A DNA stretch of 64,000 nt from Leuctra nigra. Taxonomy: Eukaryota; Arthropoda; Insecta; Plecoptera; Leuctridae. How positions within the stretch are numbered: the stretch's first letter is position 1; each line of letters opens with the position of its first letter. Location: contig OW203762.1 of NCBI GenBank assembly GCA_934045905.1, positions 55,825,411 to 55,889,410 of the forward strand. The letters run 5' to 3'. Shown piece after piece: positions 59,801 through 64,000 of the stretch. The position numbers and the translations under genes are program-made. Under the pieces are notes generated by a model. It was not told where the DNA came from and ran no database searches. It saw only the letters and a program-made list of their open reading frames with translations.

Positions 59801-62800
59801 TTAAAGGAATCTTACAAGGCTGATTAAATCCAGGAGGGAAAATCTTAGCAACATTACTGTCATTGTAGAGCCTGTCTAGTTTGTAGTTGGTTCTGTCAGG
59901 TATGAAGCGGTCACAGTAGAGCCTTTCTTGTTTGTAGTTGGTTCTGTCAGGCATGAAGCAGTGATAGTAGAGCCCGTCTTGTTTGTAGTTGGTTCTGTTG
60001 AGTCTGAAACTCGTATTTGAAATGGACAGAGCAGATGTCTCTCGAGATAAGTTGTTCAATAAGAGGTTGTAGGTGTTTTCAGGTTCTTGGACATTTACCA
60101 GCAGATCGTTGTAAGAGTTTTCTGATACAATATGTTTCGCATCAGCAGGTAATGCCCAGGTGTAACAGAATACATTTTTTGAAGTGTCATTTTTTCCCGA
60201 CTCTGACATTTTGTGTTGTACCTACCTCTGACTTCTTTCTAACTGCTGAATGTCATACAATTTTTAAATGTATAAAACTTGTAACACTTACAGGTGTAGT
60301 TAAGTAGAATATTTTAGAATTTAAATAATATCTAGCCTATTGGTTGTGTTTCTTTTACTAAAATTTGGAGTAAAAAATATGAAGGCAAAATGAACACAAG
60401 AGCAATTCAAATTTATCTGCAATTGTTCTCAACTAAAAATCAAACGGGCTTTGAAAACAATATGCAAGGTGTTGATACCAGTGTGGACTTAGCGGCGTTC
60501 TTAAACTCAGCGACCCATGTAGCGAATTTAGCGAGAAAATGGGTCTGCTACATCAAATTCCCACTAATTTATGAACGATTTTGCTTAGTTTTGCTAGATG
60601 AATGTGGAGGCAAGATTTTAAAACATGGACGTTGTTGTCAAAGCAATAATGCAATAAACTGTAACGCAATGAACTACGCAATAATACGTCATATTATATT
60701 AGAGAAATATATATTTACCTCTCAGCTTCATCAACATTTCATCACCGACGCATAACTGACAATTTAAACCATTGACACACAGATCAACATAAACACATGA
60801 CGCCATTTTGCATCCATCTAGTGAATAAAGCGAAGATTTTTTCTGCTAGAACCGCCTGATTGCCGCTGTAAAGCGCTGAGATTATGAACACTTTTGATGC
60901 ACGAAAAGTCGCTACAGCGCTGATTAAATGAACACCCTGCTAGATGTCCGCTGCAGAGCTGCATGTTTTCGCTGAGTTTTAGAATGCCGCGCTTGTGACT
61001 TGCGTCTGGAAATTCAGACACATGTTTATTCCATGGTTTGACATTATTAATTTTAAACATCGCTTCGTCTGTACGTGTGCCAGTGCCTATTTTATTTGTA
61101 ACTAGTATGTACTTACTGCGTATTAAGGATTTTTGTGATGTTTTGTTCATACAAGGGAATTTCATGATTTTTAATTACTTAATACCTAGGTACCTATTAT
61201 CATCCAAAAACATTTATACTTCTTCAGGGACCACCCGACAAAGGCAGTGAGTGGCTTATAGCACTACAATCCACCCACAACCACATTATTAGTATTCAAT
61301 ATTTTCAAGTCACTAATTTCTATCCATCTCCTACTTGCAGCTGCCATACTCTCTACGATACATCGCCAATGTGCTGCGTTTCTCACTGGCCGAGAAGTTT
61401 CCTCGTGCTGCTGACAAGGAGCTTCTCAAGATCGTTGGTCATCTCGTCTACTTCTCCTACATGAACTCGGCAATCGTTGCACCGGATGCTTTCGACATCA
61501 TCAGCCTCCCACCCGATCGAACACTTACCATAGTGCAGCGGAGAAATCTAGCCAGCGTGGCGAAGATACTACAGTTTGCTGCCACAAAGAAAGGAGTAAG
61601 TGTGTTCAAATAAAAAGTATCTCATTCTATTGTGTTGGGATTTTCTTACAACCTCTTTTGTAGTTCAAGTGCAGCATCAAGTGTGAACAAAAATAATATT
61701 CTACCAATTTTTAAACCTGGGCAGTTATCATATAACTTTGAAATTCCGGATTCGGCCCAAATACGATTGGGTGCAATGTTAATCCATATGACCGTAAATC
61801 GTACTCGGGCCGAATTCGGAATTTTAGAGTTATACTTATAGAATAACTGCCCAGGCAATACTGTAGCTCCAAAATCTTCATTTTGCATGAGAGAACCTTG
61901 AACACCAGTTTTCCACCTATTTCCTAGCGGTAAATGTCCTACACTGTACAGGATTCTGTATTCTTCTATTCTTATTCCAGTTTGGCGAAGAGTCCCTGCA
62001 CTTGATGTGCTTGAACCCCTTCATCGTGTCCTGCCACGACGAGCTGAAGAAGTTCTTCGCGTCTGTGTGCTGCGTCTGTTCGCTGGAGGACCACTTCATG
62101 GTGGATCGCTACTCAGACGCGACGCTGATCGACCAGCCCATGGTGTACATGTCGCTGCAGGAGCTGTGCGACGTGCACGGCATCGTGTTGAAGTACGCGG
62201 ACCGCATCGCCCCCGACCCAATGGACCCTCTCCACGAACTGCTCGACGACCTGGGAGGACCGCCCTGCATCGCAACTCTGCTTGCCAGTCAGTCATTCAT
62301 TTATATTACAATAGCAGTAGGTAGCTAGATTCAAATTCAAAATTCAAAATGTTGTAAAAATGTACGTACTTATACGTAGTAGATACCTACTACAGCGTTA
62401 AAAGTAATGAATGAAGAGTTTTCTTTATTTGAAATTATTTTTTTTGTTAATATACAAAAAATTGTGACTGCTAAAATAGTACAATTACAATCAATCCATC
62501 TGTGGTTGATAGACACTTATTCCTGGAAATTCTACCGTTTTCTCGTTACATCTTCTTATCTATTAGAGCAGTGGACTCAACCTTTTTGACTTGCGGGCCA
62601 ATAATAAAAAAAAATCTTATGTTGGCGGTCCGCACTTTTTAAAAAAGTACAATAATGCTCACTTGATCAGGTAGGTCCATTTCAAGCGCGTAGAAACTAC
62701 TCTTATCATGGGGAAAGGAGGATTTTACCCCAGAAGGGCGGCGGCAAAGCCCCTCAGCCTTAGCCCCGCAGGGCGTTTTTTTAGAATTTAACAATTTAAA

Positions 62801-63685
62801 ATTGATTCTGGGGCTCTAAAAAACCACAATTGAAGCAAACTACCCTCCAATTTTTGTCCCGCAGGGCGTTTTTTTTTAGAATTTGAAGCAATTTAACTTT
62901 AAGTGATTCTGGGACGCTTTTGTATGGAGAGTGGGGGGACAGTCAGCTAGCACCCTACTAGCACCCTGCAGTCTGCTTCCTACGTGCCTGCTTCATTCAG
63001 TGTCTTGTTTATTAGGAAACGAATCGAACAATGTTTCACACGCCAAAACAATACATTCTTATTTCTTTTACCATTTTCGGAATTGGTAAATAGCTTCATT
63101 TTCGTTGCAACAAGTATGAAGTTACATTAAGTTTTCGTCGCATTTTCAGCCTGATGCGTGCATAATAATCTGTCAACTCTCAAATTTCTCTCAAATAAAA
63201 CGAGAAATCATTATTTTTTTAAATATTATTTTCACAGTGTACACATTTTGTGAATAAGTATGTACCTAAACATCAACTGGGGGGCCACAAAAATTAGTCT
63301 CGCGGGCCACAGGTTCAGTACCACTGTATTAGAGCATGCCAGAGAAGTGGCAACAATTCTTCAGTATGCTACATGATCAAATAAATTTTTCTTTATTCAA
63401 ATTGATATTATTTGGCAACCTCTATATTGTTTTTTACTTCATGTCCTGTTGCCAAGTCTTGTGTACAGATATTACCTCTTGCTTCGCTACACATCGATGT
63501 AGGCAATTCTTGTGAGGCTACAGGAAATATGCAGTAACTATTATAACAATATTTCCTTGTTTTGCAGAACCAATTGACGATCCCATGATGCCGACTCTGG
63601 CCAAGACCGAAGTCTGTCTCTCACTCAGCAACAAGTTCGAAGTCCCCGACGACGACGAAACCGATGTTAAGAAGCAATTCATTAG
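25039..63685 (+). CDS. IQGAP: IQGAP scaffold protein (5' part; 16 coding exons, continues past the window)
   Basis: IQGAPs are large cytoplasmic scaffolds that bind actin, calmodulin and GTP-loaded Cdc42/Rac1. Exons: 25039-25157, 26524-26885, 27688-27992, 29154-29385, 42915-43019, 43383-43546, 44159-44450, 44692-44834, 46107-46274, 47173-47472, 47828-48027, 48289-48562, 49424-49654, 61341-61595, 61981-62287 and 63568-63685. All join in phase, giving 1191 codons plus two bases. Domain order: calponin homology (about 30-150), IQGAP coiled repeats (160-575), three IQ motifs (about 603-685), conserved linker DTMDIKIGLLVQNRI (about 732), and RasGAP-related domain (about 800-1080). The C-terminal RasGAP_C region lies beyond the window. 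No WW exon is visible. Vertebrate IQGAP1 has about 1657 residues, so roughly 470 are missing off the right edge. Confidence 0.95.
25327..25450. repeat. Near-perfect fold-back (about 53-bp arms)
   Basis: The arm at 25327-25379 (taggtacacccacctccaag ...) and the arm at 25398-25450 (... ggaggtgggtgtaccta) are complementary with very few mismatches around an 18-base loop. It lies in IQGAP intron 1. It could be a small fold-back element or the hairpin of a non-coding RNA; there is no other evidence of an RNA gene. Confidence 0.8.
25460..25776. mobile_element. MITE with ATACCCTGTTCACACTGAG ends
   Basis: The left end ATACCCTGTTCACACTGAG, followed by ATTCGATCATGATCCA-like sequence, is complementary to the right end (tggatcatgatcgaatcctc then agtgtgaacagggtat). 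The interior is rich in gaatcatgatcgagttcgat words. The superfamily is not assigned because no clear target duplication is visible. IQGAP intron 1. Confidence 0.75.
25826..26187. mobile_element. Degenerate hAT-like fragments
   Basis: The left begins cagaggtcggcaacctgcag and 'ccggagccgcatg', the classic start of one hAT group. The right ends ccaaattaaccactg, the end seen in the hAT element at 37709-40705. The flanking 8 bases do not match, so these are probably two different decayed elements lying side by side. IQGAP intron 1. Confidence 0.5.
27225..27425 (-). mobile_element. RTE-like LINE 3' fragment (minus strand, decayed)
   Basis: It shares the order of words of the copies at 13030 and 30945: ccttcgcttcagtgatgt, tctctcccacaatctacctg, cacttcactcttggtttacc and ctcttcctctttaaaattcc. 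It is more diverged and has several deletions. It lies in IQGAP intron 2. Confidence 0.65.
27688..44834 (+). CDS. IQGAP: IQGAP exons 3-8: coiled IQGAP repeats
   Basis: Exon 3 (27688-27992) has GQIKFSDEEINDVYKDLKYR and VQMPEFKRIGRVLSE, closely matching IQGAP sequence after the CH domain, then ALDEALLAINTAIDRKKG. Exons 4-8 (29154-29385, 42915-43019, 43383-43546, 44159-44450, 44692-44834) carry further units of the pattern AxxxINxAxD...LLxALxxP: AMAAINSALDQ... LAALQHPALGL and NINSAVQYCD. Also present is NYTDIQMAIDHVND. These repeats mediate dimerisation and ERK binding in vertebrate IQGAP1. Exon 5 is short (105 bp) with a GTAGGT donor chosen because it alone keeps phase with exon 6. Intron 4 between exons 4 and 5 is 13.5 kb. 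Confidence 0.88.
28598..29130 (-). mobile_element. LINE 3' end (C-terminal coding piece, 3' UTR, (TTA)n)
   Basis: The minus strand from about 29100 to 28885 encodes SKDKLDFGTHRSKKFKNCFS and LRLKAFKTLVKDKLAI, then a stop. This is the usual C-terminal end of CR1/Jockey-type LINE proteins. A 3' UTR follows that is also found at 20142-20354, then a (TTA)n tail near 28600. It is inserted in IQGAP intron 3, ending just before exon 4. Confidence 0.65.
29403..29902. mobile_element. Tigger/pogo-like MITE, TA target duplication, copy 2
   Basis: The ends CAGTAAACCCTCGTTAATTC and taacgagggtttactg are flanked by TA (29401-29402, 29903-29904). The interior matches the copy at 16620-17245 (cccagttcgaatt, ggctgggaccaaaatt, tcgaatttacccctaaattc) with a different central deletion. 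It begins 17 bases after the IQGAP exon 4 donor. Confidence 0.85.
30019..30707. mobile_element. Pogo/mariner-like MITE (GTGGAACCT.CTTAGTACG ends)
   Basis: The left end gtaggtggaaccttgttagt, then acg, is complementary to the right end cgtactaaggaggttccact, then g. TA follows at the right (30708-30709) and precedes at the left (30017-30018). The interior repeats 'aacgtacta' words near both ends. IQGAP intron 4. Confidence 0.7.
30945..31440 (-). mobile_element. RTE-like LINE 3' fragment (minus strand)
   Basis: The minus strand encodes [58 protein letters not shown] and an acidic tail, the C-terminal end of an RTE-type protein. The ggaattccaccccccgaccc 3' UTR lies below 31000. It is about as intact as the copy at 13030 and clearly the same family, 5'-truncated. 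Confidence 0.8.
31771..32463 (+). mobile_element. TA-flanked MITE with CCGTATTAACTCGTG ends, copy 1
   Basis: The ends CCGTATTAACTCGTG... and ...CACGAGTTAATACGG are perfect complements over at least 25 bases, with TA on both sides (31769-31770, 32464-32465). The motif gcgtcttatacacg is repeated near both ends. A nearly identical copy lies at 53938-54627. There is no transposase; the short open frames are shared only because the DNA is shared. Probably mobilised by a mariner/pogo-type transposase (inferred from TA). Confidence 0.88.
32542..34959 (-). CDS. LINE reverse transcriptase ORF (805 codons, no internal stop)
   Basis: The N-terminal part is the end of an apurinic-type endonuclease (SSTLIDHIYIKC ... 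ITDHCL). The reverse transcriptase core then has all expected blocks in order: DLRPITILPVLSKMLEK, SRFRKNRGTESALLD, VLLDFSKAFDTVNHELLL, TGVPQGSSIAPILFIIY, the catalytic HSYADDTQLL and KNLGLTLDSHLNF. The C-terminal helical end is KIQKVQNACVRFALN. Order and motifs fit the CR1/Jockey group of non-LTR retrotransposons. The catalytic Asp pair is intact and the frame is open, so the insertion is fairly young. It lacks most of the endonuclease and any ORF1, so it is not autonomous. Confidence 0.88.
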   Translation of the reverse strand: MHPDCKFISKFMHKHKFSQLIKSPTRIAVGSADRSSSSTLIDHIYIKCIDCVVNTRVIDVSKIKDDRGIAITDHCLTSCTLVYKTPKRELQKRYFRKYSDIDLEKVKEEIDLFTWEDVAEEDDINVMIKKLNDQLLHIENKFAPLRHLKTTKSPCPWFSERLKGMSKLKLKAHNSFKKSPSAEKWQYYCQLRNHITLLVKREKRAFMEKELKAIEGNPKVFWSNLHKWGITYNPKMLKSQLPEELAHANQLNEYYINSVANLPIDNSIIEYYMNNTHPAVAEDNMFQLTPIDENILIDNLRRIKTKAMGNDEISVNTIMLSSSPQCGSVILKIFNQSLSTGIFPLIWKEGLITPIAKCVSPTEFKDLRPITILPVLSKMLEKVVCKQLTTYIEQLHLLPQTQSRFRKNRGTESALLDITDDAIRGIDNKQVTSLVLLDFSKAFDTVNHELLLAKLSYLGISENSLKWFGSYLIGRQQRVKLSAENISCPLQIQTGVPQGSSIAPILFIIYTADIGDCIKNCRIHSYADDTQLLYTFDPKDFDDAQEKINEDLNSIASWCNSRGLMLNPHKSVAMILGTNQQRTKVINSTFQLTINGCIIPMSNSAKNLGLTLDSHLNFSDHVNRMCGKAYGKLKTLQRVKQILPSGTKSRLADALVLSQLNYGDVIYGSCISNQDSNKIQKVQNACVRFALNVQLRQRITPFLRKLNWLDMKSRRLLHLSCVTHKILSTGQPEYLKKKLIQRKDCHTRTIRNLNQLNIHAHHSQKFKSSFTYSAASTYNKISEKFQELNLPSFKHNLKNFLLQDN
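35118..35327. mobile_element. TA-flanked MITE with CACT..GACAATTC arms, copy 2
   Basis: The arms CACTGGACAATTCATAAAAC (then GGTATTTGAA) and the complementary ttcaaataccgttttatgaa (then ttgtcgagtg) are flanked by TA. The interior words ctctagtaggtgagctcaga and tgataataacaag match those of the element at 19922-20139, so the two share a core but have different arm sequences. Confidence 0.8.
35598..37474 (+). CDS. RTE-like LINE, copy 1: reverse transcriptase ORF, 5'-truncated
   Basis: The open frame runs 35585-37474; the element proper begins at 35596, so the first few codons are target sequence. Blocks in order: MKNGKAPGMDEVSVKMLKA, NYRGVTLMCQTAKLYEKI, YGFRRGRSTIDLIFAVRQ, IFLDLVKAYDRMPRE, REGLKQGSVLSPTLF and the catalytic TLIYADDVLVW. 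ERLRWYGHMKRMGKERI and an Arg/Lys/Glu-rich C-terminus follow. This is the RTE-type arrangement. A perfect 12-bp duplication TATGTCTGTTAA (35584-35595 and 37540-37551) brackets the insertion 35596-37539. The endonuclease domain is missing, so the copy cannot move by itself. IQGAP intron 4, sense orientation. Confidence 0.9.
37815..40374 (+). mobile_element. RTE-like LINE, copy 2, inserted into a hAT element
   Basis: The duplication tattatctttaatatt (37799-37814 and 40373-40388) brackets the insertion; its first bases are ambiguous because the LINE tail is (ATT)n. The element carries the ORF 37818-40313, the 3' UTR 'gtgttggtgggaataccc' then 'accccctgaccc', and a gattattatt tail. It is 5'-truncated within the endonuclease. 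A closely related 3' end lies at 41230-41461. Confidence 0.9.
37818..40313 (+). CDS. RTE-like LINE ORF, copy 2 (831 codons; partial endonuclease + reverse transcriptase)
   Basis: The N-terminal part is the last third of an APE-type endonuclease: RRSHCITRYGYGEDRSESVI, DYICVGDSLRQ and the catalytic SDHRLLECTLRI. The reverse transcriptase core has MKNGRAPGIDEVTIEMVKA, NYRGVTLLCQCAKLFEKIV, YGFRRGRSTIDAIFTVRQM, AFLDLEKAYDRLPRE, GLRQGSVLSPTLFIIVMDE and the catalytic TLIYADDVVVWGE. The C-terminus has ERLRWFGHMKRMGTDR, a Cys-free basic region and a Glu run before ASRFPGVLRP. There is no frameshift or stop. It differs from copy 1 by about half of its residues, so these are two subfamilies. It is non-autonomous because the endonuclease is incomplete. 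Confidence 0.9.
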   Translation: MLGKYGVDERNRDGERLLDMCRRNQLKIGNSWFQKRRSHCITRYGYGEDRSESVIDYICVGDSLRQSIIDIKVCPAVSLDSDHRLLECTLRIDVQKPVVTVSHKRIKGWKLQDPAVKNEFRNKIKNRVPVGELRDVEEEWQEFKNAIVAGAEQLCGRAGGRRKEKETRWWNNRVKVAVKEKRLAWQKYELDRSLESKHQYRICRRNVACIVEEEKDKSMEELADKLVEDFNGNEKMIYGLVKEKRGTRDDLKSMKNDKGDLISDVMKINQMWGKYFENLLNVKKDLNVSMGEEELQIGSEMEDSEMEEDLCDAEVTRAMREMKNGRAPGIDEVTIEMVKAAGEDGRRWLCRVIRAAWEQKRIPVDWEKGIIVPLFKKGDRRKCNNYRGVTLLCQCAKLFEKIVERRLKNYVEEGLREEQYGFRRGRSTIDAIFTVRQMMEQQWERGQEMHMAFLDLEKAYDRLPREIVWECLVKRGIGKDLVERIKCMYQNSVSCVQSGVGRSEWFSISEGLRQGSVLSPTLFIIVMDELLKKAEPNEGIDTQTLIYADDVVVWGETREEVQLKIDKWSEETEKMGLRISEEKSEVMTMEKKKLKHGHARIKLGEGWLKEVEEFKYLGSLLTNKAKVDREIQERRKKAEAFYQAVRKLLWNEKFPQVCKIIMYKMYFLPILTYGAVTWSAGGKEMNQLQAAEMKFLRSVKGVTRMDRIQSRKIRKELGVERLVFKLGRERLRWFGHMKRMGTDRVPRRVFEAATGGTRRVGRPRDRWIGLIKEDVLERGGRWSELEAERQWEDRTWWKEFVEQLEVEEEEEEEEEEETPGVASRFPGVLRP
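41230..41461 (+). mobile_element. RTE-like LINE 3' end, same subfamily as copy 2
   Basis: Near-identical to 40160-40372: the coding words for WEDRTRWRQFVEQLEVEEE and PGVASRSPVVLRP, the 3' UTR 'accccctgacccatttaatt' and a (ATT)n tail. The flanking attattaaaat appears on both sides (about 41219-41229 and 41460-41470), a likely target duplication. Severely 5'-truncated. Confidence 0.85.
42480..42914. other. End of IQGAP intron 4; repeat traces
   Basis: The stretch gtatcctccttactttatgg near 42800 is the reverse complement of sequence at 30713-30735 next to the pogo-like MITE, so it is another repeat fragment. No gene is seen before exon 5 at 42915. Confidence 0.4.
45355..45986. mobile_element. 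hAT-like MITE with arrays of ATATCGAT/ATTTCGAT
   Basis: The ends tagggatgg and ccatcccta are complementary, and atttgaag is duplicated exactly on both sides (45347-45354, 45987-45994). Next to each end there is a long array of atatcgat, atttcgat and atttcaat words (about 45370-45480 and 45715-45960). They are largely self-complementary, so the element can fold into a long hairpin around a 230-base middle. It lies in IQGAP intron 8. Confidence 0.88.
46107..48027 (+). CDS. IQGAP: IQGAP exons 9-11: IQ motifs and linker
   Basis: Exon 9 (46107-46274) ends with IVALQARARGYLLRRR (IQ1) and the start of VQRIQ. Exon 10 (47173-47472) continues SWWRRVLQRKRQRGK (IQ2), then ATLIQAVWRGHAARRVF (IQ3), and finishes with the conserved helix LKGQVVQAIRKNKQLEKQ. 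Exon 11 (47828-48027) has LDTMDIKIGLLVQNRIALRD, one of the most conserved IQGAP segments, and SRDRLQAYQHLLYTLQTQP. IQ motifs bind calmodulin and myosin light chains. Vertebrate IQGAP1 has four IQ motifs; here I see three. Exon 9 connects directly to the repeat exons with no WW domain between. Confidence 0.92.
48289..49654 (+). CDS. IQGAP: IQGAP exons 12-13: first half of RasGAP-related domain
   Basis: Exon 12 (48289-48562) reads RYLSQLLVLFPQSATSKTLL, SYGSSHREQYLLLRLLECAL, EEVRTKCQE, then NFARQHNALRQIIGPLVEQ. Exon 13 (49424-49654) has NPVDIYKSWRSQLEMES, LPYNVSVDQALGYAEVRTRF and LRNITLKFVNTIVATVNQ. This is the IQGAP GRD, which binds GTP-Cdc42/Rac1 without stimulating hydrolysis. The segment ARQHNALRQ stands where true RasGAPs carry the arginine finger and has no such FRGN-like motif, as known for IQGAPs. 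Exon 13 is followed by an 11.7-kb intron. Confidence 0.93.
48563..49423 (+). other. IQGAP intron 12 with LINE tail and fold-back
   Basis: It contains a minus-oriented retroposon tail with (TTCTA)n at about 48797-48870 (plus strand: gagaatagaatagaatgtgt) and a fold-back at 48999-49116. Nothing else is recognisable. Confidence 0.5.
48999..49116. repeat. Fold-back sequence (118 bp, near-perfect palindrome)
   Basis: aggctggatttcaccaagat ... and its complement ... atcttggtgaaacgcagcct enclose ggtaaacctggtttagaggc and its complement, so almost the whole stretch pairs with itself with a loop of only a few bases around 49057. It resembles a very short fold-back MITE. IQGAP intron 12. Confidence 0.85.
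49655..54923 (+). other. IQGAP intron 13, first half
   Basis: No exons are recognisable. There is a G run at about 49997-50009. Repeat-like words gccgccattttgaaaccgga and agtgacgtcatatctcgaaa occur twice (about 53109-53150 and 53372-53412), indicating a tandem or nested repeat at 52980-53500. The CCGTATT MITE copy 2 is at 53938-54627. The remainder is AT-rich and featureless to me. Confidence 0.5.
53938..54627 (+). mobile_element. TA-flanked MITE with CCGTATTAACTCGTG ends, copy 2
   Basis: It has the same ends, orientation and interior as 31771-32463, with few substitutions and small indels, flanked by TA (53936-53937, 54628-54629). The near identity of two copies 22 kb apart suggests recent mobility. 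Confidence 0.88.
54924..55374. repeat. Large inverted repeat (fold-back, about 155-bp arms)
   Basis: The right arm 55217-55374 is complementary to 54924-55151. Matching pairs include cccataaaaaacactccg with cggagtgttttttatggg, caagtctcttcaactataaa with its complement, and cgatgcgccaagtatatttt with its complement. The left arm carries an extra tandem duplication of about 62 bases (aatagaagaaatctaa.cattcag type, at 54984 and 55046). The loop is about 65 bases of AT-rich DNA. It lies in IQGAP intron 13, just downstream of the minus-strand nested gene. Confidence 0.85.
55550..60209 (-). CDS. Unidentified gene nested in IQGAP intron 13 (four exons, 786 codons)
   Basis: Minus-strand exons 58326-60209, 57610-57787, 55964-56142 and 55550-55669 join in phase; start ATG at 60209, stop TGA at 55550-55552. 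Exon 1 gives 628 residues, polar and Asn/Ser/Lys-rich. It has three 17-residue repeats (DRTNYKQDGLYYHCFMP, DRTNYKQERLYCDRFIP, DRTNYKLDRLYND...) near residues 85-125. It ends with a compact segment PDKGVLLSLNLGLIPIYENN ... RLPVAVTITQ. Exon 2 continues VSGTSVRVSTSEPAES and AVDVALIQHAGQDNISHTFI, suggesting a beta-rich domain across exons 1-2. Exon 3 has a charged helix AAYQALEQRHKLAQSRASS. The last exon (39 residues) is the least certain. No signal peptide, membrane segment or known catalytic motif is seen. I do not recognise the family. The three splice joins agreeing in phase and the long exon 1 argue for a real gene. Confidence 0.7.
56401..56926 (+). mobile_element. RTE-like LINE 3' fragment with 12-bp target duplication
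   Basis: The duplication tttatcactagt (56389-56400 and 56927-56938) is exact. The coding part reads QLEAAEMKYLQSVKGVTKM, RKELGVESLGFKMGRERLRW, FGHMKRMDLKRIPRQEF and RRRVGRRREKW, then a stop at 56747-56749 and continued homology to the end. It inserted between exons 2 and 3 of the nested minus-strand gene. Confidence 0.9.
57300..57415 (+). mobile_element. Retroposon 3' tail with (AATAC)n
   Basis: The sequence ctgtatttgtcttttgagat, then taataaaaatacaatacaat, ends in a pentanucleotide tail like those at 4750, 31620 and 48800. It lies just downstream (minus sense) of the triplicated splice-donor region. Confidence 0.5.
57461..57640 (-). repeat. 62-bp tandem repeat spanning a splice donor
   Basis: The words taagacatgcagaaggttgt begin at 57461, 57523 and 57585, exactly 62 bases apart, and the units are almost identical. 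Read on the minus strand each unit contains the end of nested-gene exon 2 (IAKAAPGQ) and the donor G|GTAAAA. Only the first donor (57609-57608) is in the frame that joins exon 3. The unit length is not a multiple of three. Confidence 0.9.
60210..61340. other. Spacer between nested gene and IQGAP exon 14
   Basis: This should contain the promoter of the minus-strand nested gene. A 121-codon open frame on the plus strand (60390-60755, starting MNTRAIQIYLQLFSTKNQ) shows no recognisable family and is probably chance. No TATA box is clear. Confidence 0.4.
61341..63685 (+). CDS. IQGAP: IQGAP exons 14-16: second half of RasGAP-related domain
   Basis: Exon 14 (61341-61595) encodes LPYSLRYIANVLRFSLAEKF, LLKIVGHLVYFSYMNSAIVA, PDAFDII and RRNLASVAKILQFAATKKG. 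Most IQGAPs read MNPAIVAPD, so Pro is replaced by Ser here. Exon 15 (61981-62287) has FGEE, NPFIVSCHDELKKFF, MVYMSLQELCDVHGIVLKYA and ELLDDLGGPPCIATLLA. Exon 16 (63568-63685) has DDPMMPTLAKTEVCLSLSNK and ends at the donor GTAAGT after ATTAG. Donor GTCAGT at 62288 was chosen because it alone keeps exon 16 in frame. The protein continues beyond the right edge. Confidence 0.93.
61715..61855. repeat. Fold-back MITE (141 bp) with CCTGGGCAGTTAT ends
   Basis: The arms cctgggcagttatcatataa ... and ... gttatacttatagaataact, then gcccagg, are complementary, as are the inner parts aaattccggattcggccc and gggccgaattcggaatttt. No target duplication was resolved. IQGAP intron 14. Confidence 0.75.
62569..63326. 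mobile_element. hAT-like non-autonomous element, complete, 8-bp duplication
   Basis: The ends CAGTGGACTCAACCTTTTTG and the complementary ggccacaggttcagtaccactg region match the CAGTGG.(T/A)CTCAACC type of hAT termini. The flanking tattagag is duplicated exactly (62561-62568, 63327-63334). Internal blocks ccgcagggcgttttttt recur three times. A second copy is cut by the left window edge (1-396). No transposase. IQGAP intron 15. Confidence 0.9.
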
Positions 63686-63713
63686 GTAAGTGAGTTGATC
63701 AGATGGCGTGTGG

Positions 63714-64000
63714 CGTGGTGAATCAGCCGAGACGTGAATGAGTGATACAATGCATGTGTTGCGTAGTGAATCAGCCGAGACGTGAATGAGTGATACTATG
63801 CACGTGTTGCGTGGTGAATCAGCCGAGACGTGAATGAGTGATACTATGCATGTGTTGCGTAGTGAATCAGCCGAGACGTGAATGAGTGATACTATGCAAG
63901 TGTTGCGTAGTGAATCAGCCGAGACGTGAATGAGTGATACTATGCATGTGTTGCGTAGTGAATCAGCCGAGACGTGTGAGTGATACTATGCATGTGCTGC
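63714..64000. repeat. 48-bp minisatellite after IQGAP exon 16 (open at right edge)
   Basis: aatcagccgagacgtgaatg recurs at 63721, 63769, 63817, 63865, 63913 and 63961, exactly 48 bases apart, with few substitutions. The last copy has a short deletion. The array starts about 30 bases after the exon 16 donor and continues beyond the window. Confidence 0.93.

Noticed and set aside
60390..60755. 121-codon plus-strand frame next to the nested gene start
   Set aside because: No recognisable motif, no homologous exon neighbours and AT-rich composition; likely chance.

Overview
The window looks like nuclear DNA of an arthropod, most likely a crustacean or other pancrustacean. Genes are split by long introns with GT..AG borders and transposon debris is dense. 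The lamin carries the arthropod-style C-terminus (YHQQGDPQ... followed by a CSIM CaaX box). I see no prokaryotic, organellar or viral gene set. All exon models below were built by eye from splice signals, reading-frame continuity and recognisable protein families; none has transcript support.

Layout. 1-396 is the end of a hAT-like non-autonomous element. 414-2129 (minus) holds five phase-compatible exons of a protein with a Dbl/RhoGEF-like pleckstrin homology domain. 2345-3116 is a Helitron/Helentron-like repeat. 3144-4915 (minus) is a three-exon model of an unrecognised protein with a proline/serine-rich 29-residue tandem repeat. 6566-18128 (plus) is a complete seven-exon nuclear lamin gene of 596 codons, with an E2F/CRE/CCAAT-bearing promoter. 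18129-21311 is its 3' UTR and a nested set of small transposons. 21312-23608 (plus) is a two-exon TRMT44-type tRNA(Ser) Um44 methyltransferase. From 25039 to the right edge runs an IQGAP gene (plus; 16 coding exons, 1191 codons in the window; the C-terminal RasGAP_C part lies outside). Its 11.7-kb intron 13 contains an opposite-strand four-exon gene (55550-60209, 786 codons) that I cannot assign to a family. Its 13.5-kb intron 4 is a transposon graveyard with three long open LINE reading frames.

Mobile DNA. I could define many insertions by target-site duplications: hAT-like elements with 8-bp duplications, TA-flanked mariner/pogo-like MITEs, and 5'-truncated RTE-like LINEs with 9-16-bp duplications. 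Several are nested (LINE inside hAT, MITE inside LINE, MITE and LINE tail inside a larger MITE), which gives relative insertion order.

Function. Lamin (nuclear lamina), TRMT44 (tRNA modification) and IQGAP (actin/calmodulin/Rho-GTPase scaffold) are ordinary conserved eukaryotic genes with no obvious joint pathway. I found no convincing novel multi-gene system. The most unusual items are the intron-nested unknown gene with a triplicated splice-donor segment, the apparent lack of a WW exon in this IQGAP, the related MITEs whose terminal arms differ but stay complementary, and the long perfect or near-perfect fold-back sequences.
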